DNA from: a virus
Direction: 5' to 3' (one strand)
Length of the DNA: 64,000 bases
Virus record (IMG/VR): IMGVR_UViG_3300020174_000004
Location: 1-64,000 of that record
Part shown: positions 1 through 8,162 of the stretch, in pieces
How the letters are laid out: the number at the start of each line of letters is the position of its first letter
Position numbering within the stretch: the first letter of the stretch is position 1
Translations under genes and position numbers: made by a program
Notes under the pieces: generated by a model
What the model was told of the DNA's origin: nothing
The model's database searches: none
The model's input: only the letters and a program-made list of their open reading frames with translations

Positions 1-1
1 A

Positions 2-2260
2 AAAGAACCTTTGGATCTTAATAAGTTTCACAAGGTAGTAACTTGGGCGTGTGAAGGCTTGAACAGTGTATCTGTTTCTGAGATCGAAATTCGTTCACAT
101 ATTCAATTTTATAATGGAATTAAAACTACCGATATCCAAGAAACATTAATCAAAGCGGCGGCAGACCTTATCTCAGAGGAAAACCCTGGCTATCAATATG
201 CAGCTGGATGCTTGATTAATTATCATTTAAGGAAAAAGGTATATGGGCAGTTCGATCCTATTGATCTCGGTACTCACATTAGGAATGTTATCAATATCGG
301 ATACTATGATAAAGAAATATTATCTTGGTATTCTGATGACGATATTAACATTCTTAACAATTACATTGATCATCGGAGGGATTTTAATCTAGCTTATGTA
401 GGTATGGAACAGTTCCGTGGCAAGTATCTTATTAAGAATCGTGCTACTGGACAAATCTACGAAACTCCGCAGATGTGTTACATGCTCATTGCCATGGTTC
501 TGTTTCGTAACTATAAAGAAGATAGATTGAAATGGGTAAAGGACCTATACGATGCAACGTCTAATTTTGAAATTTCGCTACCAACTCCTATTATGGCAGG
601 CCTCAGGTCTCCTCAAAAGCAATTCAGTTCGTGCGTACTTATCGAGACAGATGATTCGTTGGACTCCATCAATTCTACAAGTTCCGCAATCGTTAAGTAT
701 GTTTCTCAGAAAGCTGGTATTGGCATCGGCGCTGGTCGTATTCGTGCTATCGGCTCTCCTATTCGCATGGGTGATGCTACGCATACTGGCGTCATTCCCT
801 TTTACAAACTCTTCCAAGCATCGGTTAAGTCTTGCTCACAAGGCGGTGTTCGAGGAGGTGCAGCAACTTTGTACTACCCTATCTGGCATCTTGAAGTCGA
901 AGACCTATTGGTCCTAAAGAATAATAAAGGTACAGAAGATAATCGTATTCGCCACCTCGACTATGGCGTTCAATTTAATAAGGTAATGTATGAACGACTC
1001 CTTTCCGGTGGCGTTATTACTCTATTCTCTCCCAATGATGTTCCTGATCTGTATGATGCTTTCTTTGTTGACGTAGATAAGTTTAGAGAGTTGTATGAGA
1101 AATATGAACGCTCAACAAAAATTAGAAAGAAAACGATTCCTGCTATTGAACTATTCTCTGCTTTTATGCAGGAACGTAAGGATACAGGTCGCATCTATCT
1201 AATGAATGTAGATCATGCAAATGATCATGGTTCTTTTATTAAAGAATTAGCACCTATTAAACAGAGCAACTTGTGCTGTGAAATAGACTTACCCACAAAG
1301 CCATTGAAGGATATTAATGATGAAGAAGGTGAAATTTCGCTATGTACTTTGGCTGCAATTAACTGGGGTAAGATAAATGATCCTGCTGACTTTGATCGCC
1401 CTTGCAATCTCGCTGTTCGGGCTCTTGATGAACTTTTGGATTATCAAGAATATCCAATACGTGCTGCAAGGTCCTCCACAATGGCTCGTAGACCTTTGGG
1501 TGTTGGGATCATTAATCTTGCTTATTGGTTGGCTAAAAATGGGCTATCATACTCTAATATTGATCATGAAGGTTTAAATAAATTACATGACTTTGTTGAA
1601 GGTTGGTCTTATTATCTAATTAAAGCATCAATCGATCTAGCAAAAGAAAAGGGTGCTTGTCCTAAGTCTAATGAGACTAAGTATGGTAATGGTATCATGC
1701 CAATTGATACATATAAAAGAGATGTTGATGAACTAACTGGTAAACCAACATATCGTTTTGATTGGAAGAAACTTGCTGAGGAAGCTAAAGAGCATGGAAT
1801 TAGAAACTCAACACTTATGGCTCTCATGCCATCAGAAACATCAGCACAGATTAGCAACTCGACTAATGGCATTGAACCACCCCGCTCTTTGGTCTCGGTT
1901 AAACAAAGTAAAGACGGTGTACTCAAGCAGGTGGTCCCGGAAATCCGTAAGCTCAAAAACAAGTATGATCTCCTCTGGGATCAAGCGTCACCGGAGGGTT
2001 ATCTTAAAATCTGTGCGATCCTCCAGAAGTTCATTGACCAAGGTATTTCTGTAAACACTTCATATAATCCTACATTTTATGAAGATGATAAAATTCCAAT
2101 GTCAGAAATGCTAAAGCATATGTTGATGTTTTATAAGTACGGTGGAAAGCAACTTTACTACTTTAACACCTTCGATGGTGCTGGGGAAATCGAAGATAAT
2201 CTACCAGAACTCTCAGCTGGCGCGCCCGACGAAGAAAATTGTGAGAGCTGTACCATATGA
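2..2260 (+). CDS. nrdA: Class Ia ribonucleotide reductase, alpha subunit (5' partial)
   Basis: Large subunit of the aerobic reductase that turns ribonucleoside diphosphates into deoxy forms for phage DNA synthesis. The frame is open to the left edge, so about the first 20 residues lie outside the window compared with the roughly 750-residue T4 protein. Visible landmarks, counted from codon 11-13: the PTPIMAG-QFSSCV segment with the first redox cysteine, the active-site N-x-C-x-E triad at N420, C422 and E424 (SNLCCEI), the ISNSTNG-EPP loop, and a C-terminal CESC thiol pair that would accept electrons from glutaredoxin or thioredoxin. It overlaps the next gene by ATGA and shares an operon with nrdB; a glutaredoxin gene lies 5 kb downstream. 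The identification is certain; only the N-terminus is missing. Confidence 0.98.
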   Translation, partial: KEPLDLNKFHKVVTWACEGLNSVSVSEIEIRSHIQFYNGIKTTDIQETLIKAAADLISEENPGYQYAAGCLINYHLRKKVYGQFDPIDLGTHIRNVINIGYYDKEILSWYSDDDINILNNYIDHRRDFNLAYVGMEQFRGKYLIKNRATGQIYETPQMCYMLIAMVLFRNYKEDRLKWVKDLYDATSNFEISLPTPIMAGLRSPQKQFSSCVLIETDDSLDSINSTSSAIVKYVSQKAGIGIGAGRIRAIGSPIRMGDATHTGVIPFYKLFQASVKSCSQGGVRGGAATLYYPIWHLEVEDLLVLKNNKGTEDNRIRHLDYGVQFNKVMYERLLSGGVITLFSPNDVPDLYDAFFVDVDKFRELYEKYERSTKIRKKTIPAIELFSAFMQERKDTGRIYLMNVDHANDHGSFIKELAPIKQSNLCCEIDLPTKPLKDINDEEGEISLCTLAAINWGKINDPADFDRPCNLAVRALDELLDYQEYPIRAARSSTMARRPLGVGIINLAYWLAKNGLSYSNIDHEGLNKLHDFVEGWSYYLIKASIDLAKEKGACPKSNETKYGNGIMPIDTYKRDVDELTGKPTYRFDWKKLAEEAKEHGIRNSTLMALMPSETSAQISNSTNGIEPPRSLVSVKQSKDGVLKQVVPEIRKLKNKYDLLWDQASPEGYLKICAILQKFIDQGISVNTSYNPTFYEDDKIPMSEMLKHMLMFYKYGGKQLYYFNTFDGAGEIEDNLPELSAGAPDEENCESCTI

Positions 2261-2904
2261 GTTATATAAACGCTAATATTCCACCAATAGAAGCATTTGT
2301 AAGAACTAATTTTTTGCAAAATAGACCACACAAGTTTGCACAAAACGATGATTACTTGCCATGCCTTATTATAGGTGTGGCAAGCATACCAGGTATGGCA
2401 CCACTATTTCATTTTGTAATGGAAGATGGAGGACTTTGGTGGAGAATGCCTATTCATGCATTTTGTTCTAAAAAAGATACTCCTCAAGAAGAACTACATC
2501 AATTAGTTTTATGGGACAGTTTTAGTTATCATATTGGTGTAACAACTTTTAGTTTCCTTTCTAATAAAAAAATGGTATATTATAATAGAAATAAAGAAGA
2601 AAAATCTGGTAGATATTTGTTTACTTTAGACTGGGCTGCAGGAGATTCAAATGTTATTGATACAGGATTTTCCGAAATTCCAGGACAACATAAATGTGGA
2701 CATATTATAGAACTAGAAGATGGCAACTATGCGATTCAGCCTAATAATCGAGTTAAAGTTTTTGAACCATCATATATAACTAAATGGGGAAAGAACATTG
2801 TAGATCGTAGACTTGGTACTGAACTCTGGACAGTAGAAAATAAATCTAGATGGATTTTATCAGATGATGATCGTTACGAATATGAAATGGAAGAAAGAAA
2901 ATAA
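2257..2904 (+). CDS. Conserved phage protein between nrdA and nrdB
   Basis: A 215-residue soluble protein that I do not recognise. It starts in the ATGA overlap with nrdA and stops directly before the nrdB ATG, so it is co-translated with the reductase subunits. It has many aromatic residues (LWWRMP, ELWTVE), mixed composition, and no signal peptide or membrane segment. A paired Cys/His pattern (CLIIG, HAFC, HKCGH) could bind metal, but that is weak. Position suggests a link to dNTP supply; this is inference from context only. Confidence 0.85.
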   Translation: MSYINANIPPIEAFVRTNFLQNRPHKFAQNDDYLPCLIIGVASIPGMAPLFHFVMEDGGLWWRMPIHAFCSKKDTPQEELHQLVLWDSFSYHIGVTTFSFLSNKKMVYYNRNKEEKSGRYLFTLDWAAGDSNVIDTGFSEIPGQHKCGHIIELEDGNYAIQPNNRVKVFEPSYITKWGKNIVDRRLGTELWTVENKSRWILSDDDRYEYEMEERK

Positions 2905-3999
2905 ATGAAAGTTTTCGACTACACTAATAAAAAAGATCATACACAAGTGAAGGCATTTTTTGATGACACACCCACTATTGCAAGATATGATAGACAAAAG
3001 TATGGATGGTTGGAAAAGCTCACAGACAGGCAACTCGGTTTTTTCTGGCGTCCTGAAGAAATTGAAATTTATAAAGACGCTAAAGATTTTAAAGATTTAA
3101 CTGTACATGAACAACATATCTTCACTAGTAACCTCAAGCGACAAATCCTACTCGATTCTGTACAAGGTAGAGCACCAACAGCAGCGTTTGGTCCTATTTG
3201 TTCCCTTCCAGAACTCGAAACATGGATCACTACCTGGACATTTAGCGAAACAATACACAGTAGAAGTTATACCCACATTATTAGGAACATATATTCGAAT
3301 CCCTCTAAAGTTTTTGATGAAATAAATGATATTGAAGAGATTGTAGACTGTGCAAAAGATATTAGTAAGTACTATGATGAGTTGATTTATTTTAATAATA
3401 AAATTGATCAAGATGTAAAAATTAATTATTCTAATTATGAACATAAGAAAGCACTTTGGCTTGCACTTATGTCGGTGAATGTTTTAGAAGGTATTCGTTT
3501 CTATGTTTCTTTTGCTTGTTCATGGGCATTTGCTGAATTGAAGAAGATGGAAGGTAATGCAAAGATCATTAAGTTGATTGCACGTGATGAAAATTTACAT
3601 CTTGCTGGAACTCAGCAATTGCTTAAAGCACTAGTCAAAGAAGATAAAGACTTTGAAATGATTCGTGATGAGACTGAATATGATTGCATTAGATTATTTG
3701 TTGATGCTGTTGAACAAGAAAAGAAATGGGCTAGATATCTTTTCAAAGATGGTTCTATGATTGGTCTAAATGAAGCATTGCTAAGTGAATATATAGAATG
3801 GATAGCAAATAAGAGAATGACTTCTATTGGATTAAAGCCTCCATATAAAGGTGGTTTTAATCCATTACCATGGACTGAGAAGTGGATTTCTGGTGCTGAA
3901 GTTCAAGTGGCACCACAAGAAACAGAAATTACTTCTTACATTGTTGGTGGTGTAAAGAAAGACGTTACTGAAGATACATTTAAGGGGTTTAGTTTGTAG
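2905..3999 (+). CDS. nrdB: Class Ia ribonucleotide reductase, beta subunit
   Basis: Small, radical-generating subunit that partners NrdA. All di-iron ligands and the radical tyrosine can be placed: D84 (ILLDSVQGR), E115 and H118 (SETIHSRSY), Y122, E195 (NVLEGIRFY), E229 and H232 (RDENLHLAG). The N-terminal four fall at the same numbers as in the E. coli enzyme. Length (364 residues) is normal for the family, so the enzyme should be active. It begins one base after the preceding stop and ends TAG, with the final G reused as the first base of the next gene's GTG. Confidence 0.98.
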   Translation: MKVFDYTNKKDHTQVKAFFDDTPTIARYDRQKYGWLEKLTDRQLGFFWRPEEIEIYKDAKDFKDLTVHEQHIFTSNLKRQILLDSVQGRAPTAAFGPICSLPELETWITTWTFSETIHSRSYTHIIRNIYSNPSKVFDEINDIEEIVDCAKDISKYYDELIYFNNKIDQDVKINYSNYEHKKALWLALMSVNVLEGIRFYVSFACSWAFAELKKMEGNAKIIKLIARDENLHLAGTQQLLKALVKEDKDFEMIRDETEYDCIRLFVDAVEQEKKWARYLFKDGSMIGLNEALLSEYIEWIANKRMTSIGLKPPYKGGFNPLPWTEKWISGAEVQVAPQETEITSYIVGGVKKDVTEDTFKGFSL

Positions 4000-4217
4000 T
4001 GACTGGAAAGATTATCTTATTAGAAGATATATATGAGATAAGAAAAAGAAAAGAGCAAGAGCTTCAGTTCTATCATAATGAACTTGAGAAGTTAAGAAAC
4101 AAATTGTTCTTTGTCCAGAAAGAGATTGATCTTACAAACTATATTATAGATATTATTGAACAAGAAAAAGTTGTTGATGTAAAACAACTAATAAAGGAGA
4201 AAGCTAGTGAAAAATGA
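3999..4217 (+). CDS. Small coiled-coil protein downstream of nrdB
   Basis: A 72-residue, highly charged protein predicted as one long helix (heptads from about residue 10 to 60: IYEIRKRKEQELQFYHNELEK). The GTG start overlaps the nrdB stop by one base, which argues for translational coupling. I recognise no family. Probably a small helical adaptor; function unknown. Confidence 0.7.
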   Translation: MTGKIILLEDIYEIRKRKEQELQFYHNELEKLRNKLFFVQKEIDLTNYIIDIIEQEKVVDVKQLIKEKASEK

Positions 4218-4374
4218 AATTACATGTAATGAATGTGAAATCGAATTTGCTGTAGTTTCAGATTCAGACATGCCAGCAGAATTCTGTCCATTCTGTGGAG
4301 AAAAATTATCATATGATGATAAAGACTTAGATGAATGGCTTGAAGAAGATGAGATGAATCCTCGCGGCTGCTAA
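4207..4374 (+). CDS. Small zinc-ribbon protein (55 aa)
   Basis: Short gene starting at GTG, inside the end of the preceding coding sequence (11-base overlap), with a good Shine-Dalgarno AAGGAG at 4194-4199. The product has a CxxC near residue 7 and a second CPFC at residues 27-30, the spacing of a rubredoxin-like zinc ribbon, followed by an acidic tail (DEWLEEDEM). Such mini ribbons are common in phages as nucleic-acid or protein-binding modules. Specific role unknown. Confidence 0.7.
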   Translation: MKNEITCNECEIEFAVVSDSDMPAEFCPFCGEKLSYDDKDLDEWLEEDEMNPRGC

Positions 4375-4405
4375 TAAATATTTAGGAACAAAGGAGTTCT
4401 TGAAT

Positions 4406-4819
4406 ATGTCTTATGATAACCCGTGGCTATATAAAAACAAAATATTTGATTCCGAAGATATTGACAATTATTATGGTTATGTTTATATTATAACAAATAT
4501 GACTAATAATATGAAATATATTGGAAAAAAATTCTTTTGGTCAACAAAATATAAAACCATAAAAAAGAAAAGAAAAAGATTAAAGGTTGAATCCAATTGG
4601 AAAGAATATTATGGATCTTCTGATATTCTTAATGAAATAGTAAAAGAGATTGGAGAACATAACTTTAAAAGAGAAATACTCAGGTTATGTAAAACAAAAG
4701 GTGAATGTTCTTATTTTGAAGCCAAAGAACAATTTCAATCCGATGCAGTCATCAGTGAAGAATATTATAATAAATGGATATCTGTTAGAGTTAGGCAGAC
4801 ACATTTAAAATTGGATTAA
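4406..4819 (+). CDS. GIY-YIG nuclease-like protein
   Basis: A 137-residue protein starting at ATG 4406, preceded by AAGGAG at 4391-4396 (the upstream TTG at 4400 is too close to that site). Residues 24-27 (GYVY) and 37-40 (KYIG) form the GIY...YIG signature of the homing and repair endonuclease fold, and a WKEYYGSS segment matches the family. There is no DNA-binding C-terminal module, unlike true homing enzymes. From memory, similar stand-alone proteins with an N-terminal SYDNPW-type motif are conserved in T4-like phages, which suggests a resident phage nuclease rather than a selfish insertion. AATAAATA at 4373-4380 is a 7/8 match to a late promoter box. Confidence 0.75.
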   Translation: MSYDNPWLYKNKIFDSEDIDNYYGYVYIITNMTNNMKYIGKKFFWSTKYKTIKKKRKRLKVESNWKEYYGSSDILNEIVKEIGEHNFKREILRLCKTKGECSYFEAKEQFQSDAVISEEYYNKWISVRVRQTHLKLD

Positions 4820-4821
4820 TC

Positions 4822-5379
4822 ATGCATTTAGAAAAATATCTCGAATCAATAGTTAAGAACTATGATTTAGACGAAACATATCGTTATGTTGCTAATTTTG
4901 CTTTTTCTGCAAGACTAACTTACACTACTGAACAACCAGGTGCTATTAAGGTTGGTGATTTAAATGATGAAGCAAGAAATAATTTTTTAAATATAATAAA
5001 AAACGATATTAATATTAAAGAAAATATTGATATAATAAATTTTGCAAATGATTTTTCTCATAATGTTGGTTATGGAAAAATGTTTAATTTAAATTTAAAA
5101 AAATATTATTCCGGATATAATGAAAATCAAATATTAGATTTAAATAGATATAATATTTTACTTGATAGATATCATATTATATTAAAAAATGAAAATCAAA
5201 ATATTCATACTTTTGATGAAGGTAGTTTTGATTTAAAACAAGGTGAAATGTGGTGGTATAATATAAAAATGCATTATTCAAATCATAATGTATTTGAAAA
5301 TGAAAAAATTCATTTAATTATAGATGTTCTTCCATATAAAAATTATGATTTATTTAAATTAATAGAAAGTTATAATTAA
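4822..5379 (+). CDS. Degenerate Asp/Asn beta-hydroxylase-like protein
   Basis: A 185-residue protein homologous to its downstream neighbour: both share QPGAIK-G, DRYHI(V)(I/V)L, G-(M/I)WW(Y/F)N and IHL(I/L)IDVLP blocks, the cupin core of aspartyl/asparaginyl hydroxylases. The second iron-binding histidine region is kept (H151 in MHYSNHN), but the first (HYDPG in the partner) is replaced by hydrophobic sequence, and the 2-oxoglutarate-binding arginine appears as K162. By family knowledge it should not bind Fe(II) normally. It may be a regulatory partner of the intact copy or a decaying paralogue. The gene is extremely AT-rich and ends directly at the next start. Confidence 0.65.
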   Translation: MHLEKYLESIVKNYDLDETYRYVANFAFSARLTYTTEQPGAIKVGDLNDEARNNFLNIIKNDINIKENIDIINFANDFSHNVGYGKMFNLNLKKYYSGYNENQILDLNRYNILLDRYHIILKNENQNIHTFDEGSFDLKQGEMWWYNIKMHYSNHNVFENEKIHLIIDVLPYKNYDLFKLIESYN

Positions 5380-6122
5380 TGTATTATGATGAACAAATAA
5401 ACAAAATTATAGATTATTATGATGAAAAAGATGATTTTAGAGTATTATGTGCACAAGCTTTTTCAGACATGTTATCAAGAGGTAAATCTATAAAACAACC
5501 AGGTGCAATAAAAATTGGTAAAATACCCGATGATAAAAGAATTACACTTTTAAAAATAATTCAACCACACTGGTGGGATCTTAATAAAAGTAGACAAAAT
5601 AAATATAAAGCTCAGGTTAATACAAAAAATATAGCTTTAAGGGTTCCTGAAAAATTAAATACAGAATCGGAATCAAAAGTTTGGTCTAGAAGAAGTATTA
5701 ATTCTCCTATTACACAAAAATATTATAGAGAATTAATTCCATATTTTAATTTTCTAGAAACTTTTTGTAAAATGCTAGGAACCGGTGAACTTGGAAATGT
5801 AACAATAACCAGTTTAAATTCTCACAGCGATGTAAAAACTCATTATGATCCTGGATGTTATTATATGTTAAGAGATAGATATCATGTTGTTCTTAGTTCT
5901 GAAGGTAGTAGACAGGTTTTTGAAGAAGATGAATACTTGTTTGAAGAAGGTGATATTTGGTGGTTTAATACACGAGTAAAACATTCTGCTTATAATGATA
6001 GTGATAATCCAAGAATTCATTTATTGATAGATATTCTTCCACAAAAAAATGTAAGAATTCAAGAATCATTAAATGAAAGAATGTATGATCATGATCCAAT
6101 TTTTATTAATAAAGGCGTCTAG
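5379..6122 (+). CDS. Aspartyl/asparaginyl beta-hydroxylase-like dioxygenase
   Basis: A 247-residue putative Fe(II)/2-oxoglutarate dioxygenase. The first iron histidine is H155 (THYDPG), followed by DRYHVV at 166-171; the second is H202 (VKHSAYND), with R212 (PRIHLLID) placed to bind the 2-oxoglutarate carboxylate. This is the AspH-type arrangement, which uses two histidines and no acid. Substrate unknown: in phages such enzymes could hydroxylate a phage or host protein side chain. It starts one base before the end of the degenerate paralogue, so the pair is likely coupled in translation and arose by tandem duplication. Confidence 0.72.
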   Translation: MYYDEQINKIIDYYDEKDDFRVLCAQAFSDMLSRGKSIKQPGAIKIGKIPDDKRITLLKIIQPHWWDLNKSRQNKYKAQVNTKNIALRVPEKLNTESESKVWSRRSINSPITQKYYRELIPYFNFLETFCKMLGTGELGNVTITSLNSHSDVKTHYDPGCYYMLRDRYHVVLSSEGSRQVFEEDEYLFEEGDIWWFNTRVKHSAYNDSDNPRIHLLIDILPQKNVRIQESLNERMYDHDPIFINKGV

Positions 6123-6129
6123 ATAAATA
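6122..6129 (+). promoter_or_regulatory. Possible late promoter box (GATAAATA)
   Basis: Seven of eight bases match the T4 late box TATAAATA, about 64 bases upstream of the endolysin gene, a gene expected to be late. The gap to the endolysin (6123-6192) also holds a short GGGA...TCCC dyad near 6158-6174. Confidence 0.4.
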
Positions 6130-6192
6130 AAAAGTATTTCATTCATGGAGAATAAAAGGGACTAGGCGAATCCCATAACAAAGAGGACAAAA

Positions 6193-7104
6193 ATGAGAAT
6201 ATTCACACTAGCCATAGCAATGGCACTCGGCTTATTTTTTGCGATGCCAACACCAAGCGAAGCTAGACCAAATAGGTCTCATAGTAAAGTTGTAAAAAAG
6301 GATAAAAAGAAATTATATACATATCGTTGTAATGTATATAACAAAAAGAAGAAGTATCGCAAGTATCGTAAGTGGAAGAGATATTGCGATAGACTAAAGA
6401 AGATGGATTCGGTGCCAGCACAGACTGCTCCGAAACCAGAAAAGAAAGAAAATCAATATAGAGGTTTTTTTCAAAATTTCTTTAGTCAAAATGATAACTA
6501 TAATGAAGACAATAGTGCTGCTAGTTTCTTTGCTGCCGATAGAGCATTGATGGCATCTTTTAAAAAGAGAAATAAAGTTGTAGCAAAACCTACTAGAACT
6601 GCTCGTAAAAAGAAGGTTCGTAAGTTAAGACAGAGAACTCGTATTGTACTGTTTGAACAAAACAATAATGATGATTTTCCATTACCATTTCGTTCAATCT
6701 TTGAAAAGAATCATGTAGTAATTGCTCGTAAATATGAAGGTATGTCTGCTAGAAGAAATCGTCGTACACTTCGTACAGTTATGAAGATTGATCCTATGCG
6801 TATTCCTTGGTGTGCTGCTTTTGCTAATGCTATATTGAAGAAGGCAGGTCATGAAGGTACTGGGTCTCTAATGGCTCGTAGTTTTCTTTCTTATGGTAAG
6901 AAAACATGGAGACCTTCAAAAGGAGATATTGTAGTATTCAAGCGTGGTCGTTCTCGTAGATCAGGTCATGTTGGATTCTATATGGGCGAAACAGTTGTTC
7001 GTGGTGTTAGATATATACTAGTGTTGGGTGGTAATCAGCGTAAAGCTGTTAATGTGGCAATGTATCCAAAGAGAAAGGTTCTTGGATATCGTAGAATAGG
7101 ATAA
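6193..7104 (+). CDS. Exported NlpC/P60- or CHAP-like endolysin
   Basis: A 303-residue peptidoglycan hydrolase. Residues 1-24 form a Sec signal peptide (hydrophobic core, SEA cleavage motif), then a very basic linker rich in Lys/Arg and Tyr (about 30-165), then a TIGR02594-like catalytic domain with the nucleophile C207 (PWCAAF), H259 (SGHVGFY) and the polar third residue N281 (LGGNQ). It would cut a peptide or amide bond in murein. The signal peptide means export by the host Sec system, so lysis timing may not depend on a classical holin. The basic linker may tether the enzyme to the envelope. Strong ribosome site AAGAGGAC before the ATG. Confidence 0.85.
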   Translation: MRIFTLAIAMALGLFFAMPTPSEARPNRSHSKVVKKDKKKLYTYRCNVYNKKKKYRKYRKWKRYCDRLKKMDSVPAQTAPKPEKKENQYRGFFQNFFSQNDNYNEDNSAASFFAADRALMASFKKRNKVVAKPTRTARKKKVRKLRQRTRIVLFEQNNNDDFPLPFRSIFEKNHVVIARKYEGMSARRNRRTLRTVMKIDPMRIPWCAAFANAILKKAGHEGTGSLMARSFLSYGKKTWRPSKGDIVVFKRGRSRRSGHVGFYMGETVVRGVRYILVLGGNQRKAVNVAMYPKRKVLGYRRIG

Positions 7105-7108
7105 TGAA

Positions 7109-7276
7109 ATGCTTAATGAAGATATTGATTTTACTGAAGTAAATTTAAAATGGTGCGTAGATTGCCTAAATAAAATACAAGAAGTACTAAAGTCTGTTTC
7201 CGAACCGGAATCTAAAATTGCTTCTATTGAATGGTTGGTTAAACAGGCTTTAATAGGCACGGAAGAACGCGATTGA
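7109..7276 (+). CDS. Small acidic protein (55 aa), function unknown
   Basis: Short open frame starting at the second ATG after the endolysin stop (the ATG overlapping that stop leads to only 12 codons). The product is acidic, has a CVDC pair near residue 16, and looks helical (NKIQEVLKSV). Its TGA overlaps a TTG start of the next gene. No family recognised. Confidence 0.5.
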   Translation: MLNEDIDFTEVNLKWCVDCLNKIQEVLKSVSEPESKIASIEWLVKQALIGTEERD

Positions 7277-7488
7277 ATACTGATAGAAATACCATAAGAA
7301 AATTAGCCAGACATCATAAAGTTCTGGAAAGCATGATATATCATTGTGAATCTAAAGAAGACTTATTGATTCTGGCTACAATTCTTATGACTACTTCTAA
7401 AAATATTTTCCTTGTGAATGCTGGCAGAGACAAAACTTTAGACGCTATAGAAATTTTATTAGATGATGTTATTTCAAGAATTGATTGA
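7273..7488 (+). CDS. Small helical protein, function unknown
   Basis: A 71-residue protein on a TTG start overlapping the previous stop (TTGA). Helical, with ARHHKVLESMIYHCESKEDL followed by a hydrophobic stretch (LLILATILM) too interrupted to be a clear membrane segment. Its stop codon lies inside the -35 element of the next promoter, so the upstream unit ends here. No family recognised. Confidence 0.55.
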   Translation: MNTDRNTIRKLARHHKVLESMIYHCESKEDLLILATILMTTSKNIFLVNAGRDKTLDAIEILLDDVISRID

Positions 7489-7513
7489 CATTTTTTAGAG
7501 ACTATGATATAAT
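7485..7513 (+). promoter_or_regulatory. Consensus sigma70 promoter
   Basis: TTGACA at 7485-7490 and TATAAT at 7508-7513, both perfect, separated by exactly 17 bases. It would fire with unmodified host RNA polymerase and so serve early expression of the following unit (a 37-aa gene, glutaredoxin, DUF2693-like protein and beyond). Confidence 0.85.
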
Positions 7514-7545
7514 AATATTGTAACCTTGAAATGGAGAACACTGAA

Positions 7546-7659
7546 ATGAATTCTGATCTTGAAATTATGGTTGAAGCTGACATGATTGAAAACGGATATA
7601 ATCCAAGAATCTGGGCTGATGTTATAGAATATTGGAACGAGAAACTCAACAATGATTGA
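7546..7659 (+). CDS. Very small protein (37 aa) ahead of glutaredoxin
   Basis: First gene behind the consensus promoter. ATG at 7546 has GGAG at 7533-7536 with a 9-base spacer; an in-frame ATG at 7531 lacks a site. The product is acidic with RIWADVIEYWNEKL near the end. Its TGA overlaps the glutaredoxin ATG region by eight bases, suggesting coupling. Function unknown. Confidence 0.6.
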   Translation: MNSDLEIMVEADMIENGYNPRIWADVIEYWNEKLNND

Positions 7660-7906
7660 AATATATTCAAAGAAAGATTGTATCTTTTGTACCAAGGCAA
7701 AAATGGTTCTTGAATCAAAAGGCATTCCTTATAAGGAATTCTTGCTCGGTAAAGACTATGATCGTGAATGGATACTTTCTCATTATCCATCAGCCAGAAC
7801 ATTTCCTGTAATAGCCGAAGATGGAATGTTTCTTGGTGGGTATAATGATCTAGTAAAACAACTAAATGAACAGACTGAAACTAACACAACCCAGCTAAAT
7901 GGATAA
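7652..7906 (+). CDS. Glutaredoxin
   Basis: An 84-residue thiol-disulfide carrier of the thioredoxin fold. Redox motif C10-I-F-C13, then the cis-proline segment (TFPVI) and the GGY-ND helix start that binds glutathione. Likely the electron donor for the phage ribonucleotide reductase, as T4 NrdC is. Early promoter directly upstream. Confidence 0.92.
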   Translation: MIEIYSKKDCIFCTKAKMVLESKGIPYKEFLLGKDYDREWILSHYPSARTFPVIAEDGMFLGGYNDLVKQLNEQTETNTTQLNG

Positions 7907-7913
7907 ATAAATT

Positions 7914-8162
7914 ATGATTAATCGTGATGAGCTTGTGAATGCTCTTAGGAGCGGAATTGTTGAAGTTAACTTTACTAAGGTTAATGGTGAAGTTCGAACA
8001 ATGAAGTCTACTCTAAAAGAAGATCTTCTTCCACAACAAATTGACCTTGAAGAATCAATTTCGAAAAAGAAGAATGATAATGTAATTGCGATTTGGGAAG
8101 TTGATCTTAAATCCTGGCGTTCTTTTAGGATTGATTCTGTTAATGAGTGGAAACCTTTATGA
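7914..8162 (+). CDS. DUF2693-like SH3-barrel protein
   Basis: An 82-residue protein with the pattern VNFTKVNGEVR-M-STL and a terminal W(E)VDLKSWRSFR(I)D strand, which I associate with the DUF2693/SH3-barrel family common in T4-like phages. Role unproven; small early protein, probably binding host factors or nucleic acid. Its stop overlaps the next start (ATGA). Confidence 0.7.
   Translation: MINRDELVNALRSGIVEVNFTKVNGEVRTMKSTLKEDLLPQQIDLEESISKKKNDNVIAIWEVDLKSWRSFRIDSVNEWKPL

Noticed and set aside
7902-7909. GATAAATA as a late promoter
   Set aside because: It is formed by the glutaredoxin stop region and lies only a few bases before the next ATG, leaving no room for a start and leader.
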